Program-made: the position numbers and the translations under genes
Part shown: in pieces, positions 19,316-28,742 of the stretch
How positions within the stretch are numbered: position 1 is the stretch's first letter
Layout: the number at the start of each line of letters is the position of its first letter
The notes under the pieces: model-generated
What the model was told of the DNA's origin: nothing
Databases searched by the model: none
What the model saw: only the letters and a program-made list of their open reading frames with translations
Origin: Sphingopyxis flava
GTDB lineage: Bacteria; Pseudomonadota; Alphaproteobacteria; Sphingomonadales; Sphingomonadaceae
Assembly (NCBI RefSeq): GCF_900168005.1
Contig: NZ_FUYP01000001.1
Location: forward strand, 186,001 to 250,000
Direction of reading: 5' to 3'
Length of the DNA: 64,000 nucleotides

Positions 19316-20428
19316 ATGACCATTGGAAGCACCATATCGCGGGAGCCGGTCGGGCGGCTCCTCGGTTACCTAGGGCTGCGCCGTCCCCGAAGCGACGCGC
19401 CCGCATCGAGCGATGCGCCCGACCCCGGAGGAGTGCGGCAGGCGCGCCGCAACCTCATCGCGGCTATTGGAGGCTTCCTGATCGAGAATGACCTCGAGGT
19501 CTCGCCCGCCAATCTGCTGGTTGCCCATAGCGCCTTTTCGGGGCGCAATCCGCAGCTCGCGCGCCAGATTGCGAGGCGCAGCCGGTCACGCGAAGGCGTC
19601 AGTCAGCAGTGGATCAACGAGGTCACCAGCGAAGAAACGCAGCACGAGACCCGCGCGGATCTCGACCGGCTGATGGCACGGCTCGAAACCAATCTCGACG
19701 CGTTCCAGACGCGCTCCAGAGCCGCGCATCAGATGACGCGCGACTATGGCAGCGAGCTCGAAGAACATCTCACCGACCTCGAGCGGCTCCAAAAGACGGG
19801 CCAGATCGTGTCGAGCCTTGCCGACCTTGCAAAGGCCATGCTCGAACGCACGCGCAAGGCAGAGGACGAAATGCGCCGCAGCGAGGAAGAGGCAAAATCG
19901 CTGCGCCGCAGCCTCGCTCGCGCGCAGCGCGACGCCGAAGTCGACTATCTCACCGGCCTACCCAACCGCCGCGCCTTCGAGGCGCTGCTCGAACGCCATT
20001 ATCGCGAGGCGCGCGAGACGCCCGTGGCGCTGAGCGTCGCTTTTTGCGACATCGACAATTTCAAGGCGATCAACGACGCGCACGGCCATGAAGCGGGCGA
20101 CCGCGTGCTCAAGGTCATTGCCGACACGCTCGCGCAGATTTCGGACGACAATTGCCACGTCGCACGCCACGGCGGCGAGGAATTCGTCATGCTGTTCCGC
20201 GGCCTGACCCCTACCGAGGCGGCGGCGCGTCTCGACGGCGCGCGCGCGCGGCTCGCTGATCGCCGCCTCGTCAACCGCAAGACCGATACGCCTTTCGGCG
20301 TTGTCACCTTCTCGGGGGGCGTCGCGGATGTGTTCGGATACCCGGGCCCCCGCGCGGCGCTGAAAGCGGCCGACGATGCGCTCTATCGCGCCAAGGAGGC
20401 TGGACGAAATCGCGTCGAAATCGCGTGA
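19316..20428 (+). CDS. Diguanylate cyclase (GGDEF domain protein)
   Basis: A 370-aa soluble protein. The N-terminal 190 residues are helical with a charged coiled coil (near MLERTRKAEDEMRRSEEEAK), and a GGDEF domain follows (DYLTGLPNRRAFEALLERHY; active site RHGGEEFVMLFRG near residue 285). It makes c-di-GMP from two GTP. The I-site RxxD, expected five residues before GGEEF, is not present (the position reads QISD), so product inhibition is probably absent. The input domain is unrecognised and no membrane segment is seen. About 280 bases upstream to guaB hold no gene. Confidence 0.88.
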   Translation: MTIGSTISREPVGRLLGYLGLRRPRSDAPASSDAPDPGGVRQARRNLIAAIGGFLIENDLEVSPANLLVAHSAFSGRNPQLARQIARRSRSREGVSQQWINEVTSEETQHETRADLDRLMARLETNLDAFQTRSRAAHQMTRDYGSELEEHLTDLERLQKTGQIVSSLADLAKAMLERTRKAEDEMRRSEEEAKSLRRSLARAQRDAEVDYLTGLPNRRAFEALLERHYREARETPVALSVAFCDIDNFKAINDAHGHEAGDRVLKVIADTLAQISDDNCHVARHGGEEFVMLFRGLTPTEAAARLDGARARLADRRLVNRKTDTPFGVVTFSGGVADVFGYPGPRAALKAADDALYRAKEAGRNRVEIA

Positions 20429-20435
20429 CCATATA

Positions 20436-20491
20436 GCCTCGCGCGGTGCCGCGAGGCCGGGGGTGGAGCTATTGGGGGGATGCTCCACCCC
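20436..20491. terminator. Two hairpins between convergent GGDEF and efflux genes
   Basis: GCCTCGCG (20436-20443) pairs with CGCGAGGC (20450-20457). Directly after, GGGGTGGAGC (20460-20469) pairs with GCTCCACCCC (20482-20491), followed by TGTTT. The tandem stems separate two convergent genes and probably terminate both. Confidence 0.6.
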
Positions 20492-20499
20492 TGTTTGGA

Positions 20500-21918
20500 T
20501 CAAGCGCCGGTTGCCGCCTCTTGCCACCCGCCGCCGAGCGCGAGGAACAGGGCCACGAGATAGGTCGAGCGTTGCTGCTCGGACTGCGCAATGGTCGCCT
20601 GGATCTGCGCCAGCGAACGTTCAGCGTCGAGCACAACCTGGAAATTCTCGCGTCCCGCCTGATAACGCAGCCGCGCGATCCGCGCGGCCTCTCCGGCTTC
20701 CTCGGATGCCCGGCGAAGCGCGGAAAGCCGGTCGAGTTCGCCCGCATAGGCTGCAAGCGCGCTTTCGGTCTCCTGCAGTGCGGAGAGCCAGGCCCCGTCG
20801 AAGGCAGCGAGCGCGGCATCGGCGCCGGCTTCGGCCTGTCTGAGGCGCGCGCGCGCGGCAGCCATATTCGGAAAATTCCACGATATGAGCGGGCCGAGCG
20901 AGAAGCGAAAGCCGTCAGAGGAGCCGAGCCCAGAAATCGACCCTGCGGTTGAGCCGATCGAACCTCCAAGGCTGATGCTGGGATAAAGTTCCGCGGTCGC
21001 GACATTGACCCGTGCTGCTGCGGCCGCGAGTTCCCGCTCCGCACGGCGGATATCGGGACGCCGCGCGAGCAGCGAGGCGCCATCACCGACCGGTATCGGT
21101 CGGTCAAGCGCGGGCGGCGCCTGGCATTGCAGCACGGTCTCGGGCGCTTCGGCGGGCGGCTTCCCCGTCAGCACCGCGAGCCGGTAGAGTGCGGCTGACC
21201 GCTGCGCCTCCAGCGTCGGCAGCGCCGCGCGCGTCTGCTCGAGCAGCGCCCCCGCCTGTCCCGTTTCGAGCCGGGTCGCGCGGCCGCCCTCGAAGAGGCG
21301 GCGCGTCAGATCAAAGGTCTGCTCCTGTATGCGCAGCGTCTCCTGTGCTGCTGCGAGCTGGCGGTTGAACGCGCAGACGTCAGCGTATGCGCGCGTGGTT
21401 TCGGCGGCGACAGTGATGCGCGTCAAATCGAAGGCCGCCTGCACGGCTTGCGCATCAGCGCGGCTTGCGCGGATCGCGCTTTCGACGCGGCCGAAGAGGT
21501 CGACCTGATAGCCGACATCGAGCCCGACATCATAGGTCTCGCCTTCAACCGGCCCGATCCCGGTGGTGCTTCCACCCTGACGCGCATAGGCGCCGCTCGC
21601 GCCGACGCGCGTCGTCGGCAGGCGACCGGCCTTCGCTTCCTTCAGCACCGCGCGCGCCTGCGCCAGATTGGCGGCGGCGACGCGCAAGTCCGTATTGGCT
21701 GCGAGCGCCTGCTCAACGAGCGCGTCGAGGGCCGGGTCGCCGAACAGGCTCCACCATTCGCCCGGGGGTTGATCGCCAGTGAAGACAGGCGATTTTTCGC
21801 CTTCGACAAAAGGCGATTGCGAAGGTGCCGTGGGCACAGGCGAAACATGAGCCGGCCCGACGGTGCAGCCGGGCAGCGCGAGCGCGCCCGTGGCGGCAAG
21901 AAGGAGGGAACGCTTCAT
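20500..21918 (-). CDS. Outer-membrane efflux lipoprotein (OprM/NodT family)
   Basis: A 472-aa TolC-like lipoprotein with lipobox ALPGC (MKRSLLLAATGALALPGCTV). Its body carries two repeats of the OEP family (residues about 60-250 and 270-460). It forms the outer-membrane channel of the RND pump encoded upstream. Its ATG (21916-21918) overlaps the permease stop by one base (TAATG). The last gene of the operon, it ends at convergent terminator hairpins. Confidence 0.9.
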   Translation of the reverse strand: MKRSLLLAATGALALPGCTVGPAHVSPVPTAPSQSPFVEGEKSPVFTGDQPPGEWWSLFGDPALDALVEQALAANTDLRVAAANLAQARAVLKEAKAGRLPTTRVGASGAYARQGGSTTGIGPVEGETYDVGLDVGYQVDLFGRVESAIRASRADAQAVQAAFDLTRITVAAETTRAYADVCAFNRQLAAAQETLRIQEQTFDLTRRLFEGGRATRLETGQAGALLEQTRAALPTLEAQRSAALYRLAVLTGKPPAEAPETVLQCQAPPALDRPIPVGDGASLLARRPDIRRAERELAAAAARVNVATAELYPSISLGGSIGSTAGSISGLGSSDGFRFSLGPLISWNFPNMAAARARLRQAEAGADAALAAFDGAWLSALQETESALAAYAGELDRLSALRRASEEAGEAARIARLRYQAGRENFQVVLDAERSLAQIQATIAQSEQQRSTYLVALFLALGGGWQEAATGA

Positions 21919-24900
21919 TACTGAGCCTCCAGCGACTTGCCGCCGCCCGCTTTGTGGCCACGGCGCTTTACCCACGCCTTCGTCCGCTCGCCGATCTTTC
22001 GGCACACGACGTAGAAGACCGGTGTGAAGATCAGTCCGAAGAAGGTCACGCCGAGCATCCCGAAGGTAACCGCGGTGCCGAGCGCCTGGCGCATTTCCTG
22101 CCCCGGTCCGGTTGCGATCGCGAGCGGGATCACCCCGAAGATGAAGGCAAAGCTGGTCATCAGGATCGGGCGCAGACGCGAGCGCGCGGCATGGACCGCG
22201 GCCTCCATCTTGCTCATCCCCTCCTCCTCCTCGCCCTGCTTGGCGAATTCCACGATGAGGATCGCATTCTTCGCCGCGAGCGCGATGAGGACCACGAGGC
22301 CGACCTGCGTCAGGATATTATTGTCCATCCCGCGCAGATTGACGCCGATCATCGCCGCGAGGATGCACATCGGCACGATGAGGATCACCGCGAGCGGCAG
22401 CGGCAGCGATTCATATTGCGCTGCCAGCACGAGAAAGACGAAGACCACCGCGAGGAGGAAGATCAGCACCGCGCTGCTTCCGGCCGCCTTTTCCTGATAG
22501 GCAAGCCCCGTCCACTCATAGGCGAAGCCGGCAGGCAGCGTGCTGGCGGCAATCTCTTCCATCACGCCAAGCGCCGCACCCGATGAGACGCCGGGCGCCG
22601 CCTGCCCCTGGAGCTCGACCGCCGGGAAAAGATTATAGCGCACCACGCGCGTCGGCCCGCTGTCGTCACGGAAGGTCGCAACCGACGACAAAGGCACCAT
22701 CTCGCCTGACGTGGACCGTACCTGAAGCCGACCCACATCCTCGATCCGCGCGCGTGAAGCCGGCTCCGCCTGCGCTGTCACGCGGAAGGTGCGGCCGAGA
22801 AAGTTGAAGTCGTTAACATAGGTCGAGGCAAGGTAGGTGCCGAGCGCCGCATAGACCTGGCTCGGATCGACACCCAGGATCTGCGCCTTGTCGCGGTCGA
22901 CGTCGGCAAAGATGCGCGGGCTTGCGGTGTTGAACAGCGAGAAGACCTGCTGCACCTGGTCATTTTGCGACGCTGCGCCCATCATCGCGCCGGTCGCCTG
23001 CTCAAGCTCGCGATAGCTCCCGCCGCCGGTCGCCTGGATCATCATGGTGAAGCCATTGCCGCTGCCGAGCCCTTGCACCGCGGGCGGCGCGATGACGAAG
23101 GCATTGGCCTCGGGGAGTGCGCCCGCGAGCGCGCCCGATAGCTGGCCGGACAGTGCAGCGGCACTGAGCTGTTTGCCGCGCTCCTCCCAGTCCTTGAGGC
23201 GGATGAACATCGTGCCGGCGTTCGAGGCCGTCGAGAAGCTCGACCCGTCGAGCCCTGCAAAGGTCGCGATGCCGTCGACCCCGTCGAGACCCATGACGGT
23301 CTGCTGCGCGCGCGCCAGAACCTCGCTCGTGCGGTCGAGCGATGCACCGGGGGGCAGCTGGACCACACCGATCAGCACCCCCTGGTCCTGATCGGGAATG
23401 AAGCCCGTCGGCGTCGCTGTCAGACGCCACCCGGTGAACGCGAGCAGCACCGCATAAATGGCGAGCATGAGCCCTGCCTTGCGCACGAGATTTGCCGTCG
23501 TTTGACCATAGCGTTCGGAAAGCGTGTCAAAGGCATGATTGAACCTGTCGGCCGCGCGGCGTGCGACGCGCAAAACCCGATTTGCGGGTTCTTCCTGCTG
23601 CCCCTCCTCGTGCGGCTTCAGGAGCAGCGCCGCCATCGCGGGCGACAGCGTTAGCGATGTCAGCAGCGAAAATACCGTCGCGGCGGCAATCGTGACCGCG
23701 AACTGCTGATAGAAGATGCCCGGAATGCCCGGCACGAAGGCGGTCGGAACGAACACCGCGACGAGCACGAGGCCGATGGCGATGAGAGCGCCCGACACCT
23801 CGCCCATCGTCCGGTGCGCCGCCTCGCGCGGACTGAGACCCGCGCGCACATGCTTTTCAACGGCCTCGACGACGACGATCGCGTCATCGACGACAATCCC
23901 GACCGCAAGGACGAGCGCGAAGAGCGACAGCGAGTTGATCGAAAAGCCGAGCGCGAGCTGCACCGCAAAGGTGCCGACGAGCGCGACAGGGATCGCGACG
24001 ATCGGGATGATCGCGGCGCGCCAGGTCTGGAGGAAGACGAGCACGACGAGGACGACGAGGACAAGCGCCTCGACCAATGTTTCCTGAACCGCACTTACCG
24101 ACGCCTGGACATATTCGGTCGGGTTGAAGGGGATCTGATATTCAAGGCCCGGCGGAAAATCCTTCGAGGCAGCCTCGACCTCTTGCAGGACGAGGTTCGC
24201 GGCATCGAGCGCGTTGGCACCGGGCTGCTGGATGACGGCCATGCCGACCCCCTCCTGCCCGTTGAACACGCCGCGCACGCCATAATCCTGGCTTCCAAGC
24301 TCAACGCGCGCCACATCCTTCAGCCGCGTGATCGCTCCGTTCTGCGTGTCGGTCTTGATAACGACATTCGCGAATTGTTCGGGTGTCACGAGGCGACCGG
24401 GCACCTCGACCGGCAATTCGAACGCCGGATTGCCCTTGCCATAGGGCGGTGCGCCAACCGACCCGCCAGCGACCTGAACATTCTGGTTCCGGAGCGCTGC
24501 GACAATCTCGGTTGCGGTCAAGTTGCGCGCGGCGGCCTTGTCGGGGTCGATCCACACGCGCATCGAATAATAGCCGCCGCCGAATATCTGGACGCCGCCA
24601 ACGCCTTCGAGGCGAAGCAACCGGTCGCGCAATGTCGAGTTCGCATAGTTTCCGACATAATCGGTATCGATCGCAGGGTCGGTCGACGTGAGCGCAACGA
24701 TCATCAGGAAGCCGGTTTCCTGCTTGTTCACCTGGACGCCGATCTGGCGCACCTGCTCGGGGAGCCGCGGTTCGGCAAGCGCGACGCGGTTCTGCACCAG
24801 AACCTGCGCGGCATCGAGATCGGTGCCCGGCTCGAACGTCACGGTGATCTGCGCTGCACCCTGCGTCGATGACGACTGGATGTAGAGCATGTTCTCGACA

Positions 24901-25118
24901 CCGTTGATCTCCTGCTCGAGCGTCGATGCCACCGTTTCCGCGATCGTGTCGGGCGATGCGCCCGGATAAGCGGCGGTGATGCCGATCGTCGGCGGGGCGA
25001 TCTCGGGATATTGTGCGAGCGGAAGCTGCGGGTACGAGAAGGCCCCGATCAGCGTGATGAAGATTGCAATGACCGCCGCGAAGATCGGACGGTCGACAAA
25101 GAAGCGGCTGAACTTCAC
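21918..25118 (-). CDS. RND multidrug efflux permease (HAE1/AcrB type)
   Basis: A 1066-aa inner-membrane proton/drug antiporter of normal length. It starts MKFSRFFVDRPIFAAVIAIF (first helix). It has the duplicated porter domains, FSINSLSLFALVLAVGIVVD followed by DAIVVVEAVEKHV (TM4 proton-relay aspartates), and QVGLVVLIALAAKNAILIVE (TM10 Lys). The start overlaps the adaptor stop by 4 bases (ATGA). With the neighbouring adaptor and outer-membrane lipoprotein it forms a complete tripartite pump. Confidence 0.96.
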   Translation of the reverse strand: MKFSRFFVDRPIFAAVIAIFITLIGAFSYPQLPLAQYPEIAPPTIGITAAYPGASPDTIAETVASTLEQEINGVENMLYIQSSSTQGAAQITVTFEPGTDLDAAQVLVQNRVALAEPRLPEQVRQIGVQVNKQETGFLMIVALTSTDPAIDTDYVGNYANSTLRDRLLRLEGVGGVQIFGGGYYSMRVWIDPDKAAARNLTATEIVAALRNQNVQVAGGSVGAPPYGKGNPAFELPVEVPGRLVTPEQFANVVIKTDTQNGAITRLKDVARVELGSQDYGVRGVFNGQEGVGMAVIQQPGANALDAANLVLQEVEAASKDFPPGLEYQIPFNPTEYVQASVSAVQETLVEALVLVVLVVLVFLQTWRAAIIPIVAIPVALVGTFAVQLALGFSINSLSLFALVLAVGIVVDDAIVVVEAVEKHVRAGLSPREAAHRTMGEVSGALIAIGLVLVAVFVPTAFVPGIPGIFYQQFAVTIAAATVFSLLTSLTLSPAMAALLLKPHEEGQQEEPANRVLRVARRAADRFNHAFDTLSERYGQTTANLVRKAGLMLAIYAVLLAFTGWRLTATPTGFIPDQDQGVLIGVVQLPPGASLDRTSEVLARAQQTVMGLDGVDGIATFAGLDGSSFSTASNAGTMFIRLKDWEERGKQLSAAALSGQLSGALAGALPEANAFVIAPPAVQGLGSGNGFTMMIQATGGGSYRELEQATGAMMGAASQNDQVQQVFSLFNTASPRIFADVDRDKAQILGVDPSQVYAALGTYLASTYVNDFNFLGRTFRVTAQAEPASRARIEDVGRLQVRSTSGEMVPLSSVATFRDDSGPTRVVRYNLFPAVELQGQAAPGVSSGAALGVMEEIAASTLPAGFAYEWTGLAYQEKAAGSSAVLIFLLAVVFVFLVLAAQYESLPLPLAVILIVPMCILAAMIGVNLRGMDNNILTQVGLVVLIALAAKNAILIVEFAKQGEEEEGMSKMEAAVHAARSRLRPILMTSFAFIFGVIPLAIATGPGQEMRQALGTAVTFGMLGVTFFGLIFTPVFYVVCRKIGERTKAWVKRRGHKAGGGKSLEAQ

Positions 25119-26302
25119 TTGGCCGCGTCCTTCGCGGGCGCTGACCTGGATGTACCGGCCGGCGGCGCGGCCTTGCTCGTGACCACCTTACCATCCGGGA
25201 GGATGCGGCCTGCCTCCACCTTGGCGGGCTGGCCGGGCATCGCGCGCTGAATGCCGTTCACAATGACGCGGTCCTTCGCGGTGAGGCCGGTACGCACGAC
25301 CCGCAGGCCATCGATGACGGGACCGAGGGTAACCGGGCGCGCCTGCACGACATTCTTGGGACCGATCACATAGACGACGCGGCGGGCAGCGTCGGTGACG
25401 ATCGCGGTGTCGGGAACGAGGATTGCCGCGCGCGGCGCCGAGGCGGCAAGCTGAAGCTGTCCAAAAAGGCCCGGGCGCAGCTTGCCGTCGGGATTGGGAA
25501 CAACCGCGCGCACGGTGATCGTGCCCGAACCCGTGCTCAGCGCATTGTCGACGAAATCGATCTTGCCCGTGCGGCTATACGCCTCCTCGCCCTGCAAGCG
25601 AATGCGCACCGGCGAGCCTTCGAGCGTGTCGCCCTGCCGCTCATAGGCGAGCAGGCTCGCCTCCGACCCCTGGAAGCTGAAGTGCAAGGGATTGGTCGAT
25701 ACGATGGTCGTCAGAACCGTCTGGTCGGCAGTGACCGCATTGCCGGGATCGACGAGCCGCTGCGATACGCGGCCCGAAATCGGCGCGGTAACGCGCGTGA
25801 AGCCGACATTGAGCTCGGCGCCGCGGATCGCGGCGCGGTTTGCAGCTACATCGGCCTCGCCCGTGCGCACGGCAGCGCGGCGCTGCTCGACCTCTTCGCG
25901 ACTTGCCGCCTGTGACGCTGCGAGCGTTTCGGAGCGCGCAAGCTCGGTGCGCGCATTGGCAAGGGTTGCCTGCGCGCGCGCGAGCTGCGCGCGCGCCTGG
26001 TCGAGCGCAGCCTGCGCAGGACGCGCATCGATCGTGAAGAGCAGCTGCCCTGCCCGCACATATTGCCCATCGGAAAAATGCGATCGCGTCAGATAGCCTG
26101 AGGCGCGCGGACGCACCTCGACGCTCTGGATTGCCTCGAAGCGGCCGACGTAATCATCCCATTCGGTGACCTCCTTCACCAGCGGATTTGCGGCGGTGAC
26201 GGGCAGCGCGGGGGGGCCGCTCTGCGAGCTGTCCCCGCCTGAACAGGCGGAAAGAAGCACCGAAAGAAGGATCAGTGGCGCGAGGCGAGCGCGCTTGAGC
26301 AT
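25115..26302 (-). CDS. RND efflux periplasmic adaptor (membrane fusion protein)
   Basis: A 395-aa HlyD/AcrA-type adaptor. It has a lipobox (LLSVLLSACSGG), so it is lipid-anchored in the periplasm. The barrel-sandwich (VEVRPRASGYLTRSHFSDGQ), alpha-hairpin (QARAQLARAQATLANARTEL) and beta-barrel regions follow in order. It bridges the permease and the outer-membrane channel. It is the first gene of the operon, and the shared upstream region has a TetR-type operator at 26405-26418. Confidence 0.95.
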   Translation of the reverse strand: MLKRARLAPLILLSVLLSACSGGDSSQSGPPALPVTAANPLVKEVTEWDDYVGRFEAIQSVEVRPRASGYLTRSHFSDGQYVRAGQLLFTIDARPAQAALDQARAQLARAQATLANARTELARSETLAASQAASREEVEQRRAAVRTGEADVAANRAAIRGAELNVGFTRVTAPISGRVSQRLVDPGNAVTADQTVLTTIVSTNPLHFSFQGSEASLLAYERQGDTLEGSPVRIRLQGEEAYSRTGKIDFVDNALSTGSGTITVRAVVPNPDGKLRPGLFGQLQLAASAPRAAILVPDTAIVTDAARRVVYVIGPKNVVQARPVTLGPVIDGLRVVRTGLTAKDRVIVNGIQRAMPGQPAKVEAGRILPDGKVVTSKAAPPAGTSRSAPAKDAAK

Positions 26303-26404
26303 AGCGTTTTTCTTTTCTGTCAGGGCGGTTCGGCATCGCGCGGCAGGGAGGGGGAGGCGCAGCGCGATGCCGGAGGAGTGCCCTAAATTGCGATTTCCAT
26401 TAAG

Positions 26405-26418
26405 TCAACAGGTGTTGA
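26405..26418. promoter_or_regulatory. Palindromic operator between tetR and the RND operon
   Basis: TCAACA-GG-TGTTGA, perfect 6-bp arms, extended to AAGTCAACAGGTGTTGATTT with one mismatch. It lies 31 bases before the tetR ATG and about 100 bases before the adaptor gene. Position and symmetry fit autoregulation and pump control by the adjacent TetR protein. Inferred, not shown. Confidence 0.6.
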
Positions 26419-26449
26419 TTTAGTTCTCAACTCAGATAATAGAAGCATT

Positions 26450-27046
26450 ATGTCGAGGACCACGATCGTCCCTCCGGGGATCAAGAAACGCGATGCGATT
26501 GCAACCCGCGCGTCGATTTTGTCTGCGGCGCGCGACCGCTTTCTGCGCGAAAGCTATGCCAGCGTCGGCCTGCGCGATATCGCCGGCGATGCCGGCGTCG
26601 ATGTCGCGCTGATCAGCCGCTATTTCGGCGGCAAGGAAGGGCTGTTTCGCGATGTCCTGCTTCACGGCAAGGAAGGGGGATTGTTTCGCCAGCCGCTCTC
26701 CGCGACCGAGATTCCCGCCTATCTCGCGCAGCTTGTCGTCGACGACGCCGACGAGAACCGCCAGCACCGCATGGAGATGTTCATCGTCATGCTCCGCTCG
26801 GCGTCCTCGCCCCAGGCGGGAGAGATTATTCGCGATCTTGTCCATCATGATATTCTTGGCCCCCTCGCCGAGATCCTTGGCGATGAGAATGCCGAGCTGC
26901 GCGCCAACATGCTGCTCGCGGTTCTCATGGGGATCGGCGTGCTGCGCACCATCATGAAAATCGACGCGCTCGATGGGTCGCCGCGCCAGCGCGCGGAATG
27001 CGAATATCGCTTCCGCTGCCTGTTCGAGGCCGCTTTGACCTGCTGA
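26450..27046 (+). CDS. TetR-family transcriptional regulator
   Basis: A 198-aa protein with an N-terminal helix-turn-helix (SYASVGLRDIAGDAGVDVAL, then ISRYFGGKEGLFRDVLLHGK) and a helical ligand-binding C-terminal domain. It is divergent from the three-gene RND pump, so it is probably a substrate-responsive repressor of the pump. The palindrome at 26405-26418 is the likely binding site. The ATG at 26450 is the only sensible start. Confidence 0.9.
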   Translation: MSRTTIVPPGIKKRDAIATRASILSAARDRFLRESYASVGLRDIAGDAGVDVALISRYFGGKEGLFRDVLLHGKEGGLFRQPLSATEIPAYLAQLVVDDADENRQHRMEMFIVMLRSASSPQAGEIIRDLVHHDILGPLAEILGDENAELRANMLLAVLMGIGVLRTIMKIDALDGSPRQRAECEYRFRCLFEAALTC

Positions 27047-27104
27047 GCGGGCTCGCAGCGCCGCAGGCTTGCCGGGGCGCGGCAGCGCGTCTAGTCGCAG
27101 TGCA

Positions 27105-28343
27105 GTGAGTACCGACAAGCCTTCCGCTCCTTCTGCCCTCGCCCCTTTCCGCTTTCCCGCCTTTCGCGCGATCTGGATCGCGAACCTTGCCTCGAACATG
27201 GGATCGACGATCCAGGCGGTGGGGGCCGCCTGGTTGATGACGGAGCTGACGCCTTCGCACCTTTATATCGCCCTGGTGCAGGCGAGCGCGACGATCCCGA
27301 TCATGCTGCTCGGCATCTTCGCAGGCGCCATCGCGGACAATTTCGACCGCCGCCGGGTGATGCTCGCGGCGCAAAGCGGGATGCTGCTCGTCTCCGCGCT
27401 GCTCGCGCTTGCGACCTGGATCGGTATGATCAATCCGATCCTGCTCCTCTGTTTCACTCTTGCCGTCGGCTGCGGTACGGCGCTCAACGCGCCCGCGTGG
27501 CAGGCCTCGGTGCGCCTGCAGGTGGGGCACGAGCATCTGCCGCAGGCGATCGCGCTCAATACCATCGCTTTCAACCTTGCCCGCAGCGTCGGGCCGGCGC
27601 TTGGCGGGCTGCTCATTTCGCTGACGGGTCCCGCCATCGGCTTCGGGCTGAATGCGCTGAGCTATGTCGCGCTGATCATCGTTCTCTTGCGCTGGCACCC
27701 CGAGATCACGCCGCCCAAGCGCTCTCCGATGCTTTCGGCGATCGCCACGGGGCTTCGCTTCTGCGCGCAATCCGATCCGGTTCGCCGCGTCCTCGTGCGC
27801 GGCTTCGCCTTCGGGTTCGGCGCGGCGGGTTTCCAGGCGCTGCTGCCGTCGGTCGTTCGCGATCAGCTCGCGGGCGACGAACTCATCTATGGGCTGTGCC
27901 TCACGGGATTTGGAGCAGGCTCGATCCTTGCCGCGCTCGGGATCGGCAAGGCGCGCCATCGCTGGGGTAGCGAAACCCTAGTCGGGGGCGCCGCGCTCCT
28001 GTTCGCTATGGCCACCTTCGCGATCGCGCTCTCGAATAGCATGACGCCCGTGCTTGCTGCGGCGTTCGTAGCGGGCATGTGCTGGGTTGCAACGATGACA
28101 ACGCTGAATGTCGCAATGCAACTGCGCTCGCCCGAGGCGATTCTCGGCCGCTGCCTTTCGATCTATCAGGCAGTAACATTCGGCGGGATGGCCCTCGGCG
28201 CCTGGCTGCTCGGCGTGGTTGCCGATTTGTCGAGCCTGCCAGCGGCGCTCGCGGCGGCGGCCGGCTGGCTGATCCTCTCCTCTACTGCGCTCCGGTTTGC
28301 CGCGCCAATGCCGCGGCGCGACGAAGGGCGCGTGCTGCCCTGA
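27105..28343 (+). CDS. MFS transporter (EntS-like, MFS_3 type)
   Basis: A 412-aa protein with about 12 transmembrane helices. The first region ANLASNMGSTIQAVGAAWLM and the loop AGAIADNFDRRRVMLAAQSG (MFS motif A equivalent) are clear. This subgroup is typified by enterobactin exporter EntS and related exporters. The substrate is unknown. GTG at 27105 (MSTDKPSAPS) is preferred to a TTG at 27069. It follows the tetR gene by 59 bases in the same orientation but may have its own promoter. Confidence 0.85.
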   Translation: MSTDKPSAPSALAPFRFPAFRAIWIANLASNMGSTIQAVGAAWLMTELTPSHLYIALVQASATIPIMLLGIFAGAIADNFDRRRVMLAAQSGMLLVSALLALATWIGMINPILLLCFTLAVGCGTALNAPAWQASVRLQVGHEHLPQAIALNTIAFNLARSVGPALGGLLISLTGPAIGFGLNALSYVALIIVLLRWHPEITPPKRSPMLSAIATGLRFCAQSDPVRRVLVRGFAFGFGAAGFQALLPSVVRDQLAGDELIYGLCLTGFGAGSILAALGIGKARHRWGSETLVGGAALLFAMATFAIALSNSMTPVLAAAFVAGMCWVATMTTLNVAMQLRSPEAILGRCLSIYQAVTFGGMALGAWLLGVVADLSSLPAALAAAAGWLILSSTALRFAAPMPRRDEGRVLP

Positions 28344-28367
28344 GCGAAGCAGAAGAACTGCCCCCGC

Positions 28368-28742
28368 CTAGCGGCACCTGAGCTCGCCGCGATCGATCGC
28401 TCGGCCAAGGAGGCCCCCGCCCGCCGCACCAATGATCGTGCCGACTGTGCGATCCCGGCCACCGTCGAGTTCGCGGCCGACGAGCGCGCCCACGGCTGCC
28501 CCGATAATCAGCCCCGTCGTGCCATTATCGCGACGGCAGTGATAGCGGCCGTCGCGGCCGCGCCAGATTCGGTCGTTATAGGACAGCCGGCGCGGTTCAT
28601 AATAGCGGCCATAGCGGTCATAGAGAGCGCGGTCTTTCGCGCGCTTGCCATGCGCCGGCGCCCACGGGGGCGGATCGGCATAGGCGGCGGGGGCGGGAAG
28701 CGCGATCCCCGCGAACAGTAGAGCGGCAAGAATCTTTTTCAT
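28368..28742 (-). CDS. Glycine-zipper 2TM domain protein
   Basis: A 124-aa envelope protein with a signal peptide (MKKILAALLFAGIALPAPAA, cleavage near YADP). An Arg/Tyr-rich middle (LYDRYGRYYEPRRLSYNDRI) precedes two glycine-zipper segments (GLIIGAAVGALVGRELDGG and VGTIIGAAGGGLLGRAIDRG). Such proteins (Rickettsia 17-kDa/SlyB-like) sit in or on membranes. No lipobox is seen. The start at 28742 is set by the signal peptide; a longer upstream frame is unlikely. Confidence 0.8.
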   Translation of the reverse strand: MKKILAALLFAGIALPAPAAYADPPPWAPAHGKRAKDRALYDRYGRYYEPRRLSYNDRIWRGRDGRYHCRRDNGTTGLIIGAAVGALVGRELDGGRDRTVGTIIGAAGGGLLGRAIDRGELRCR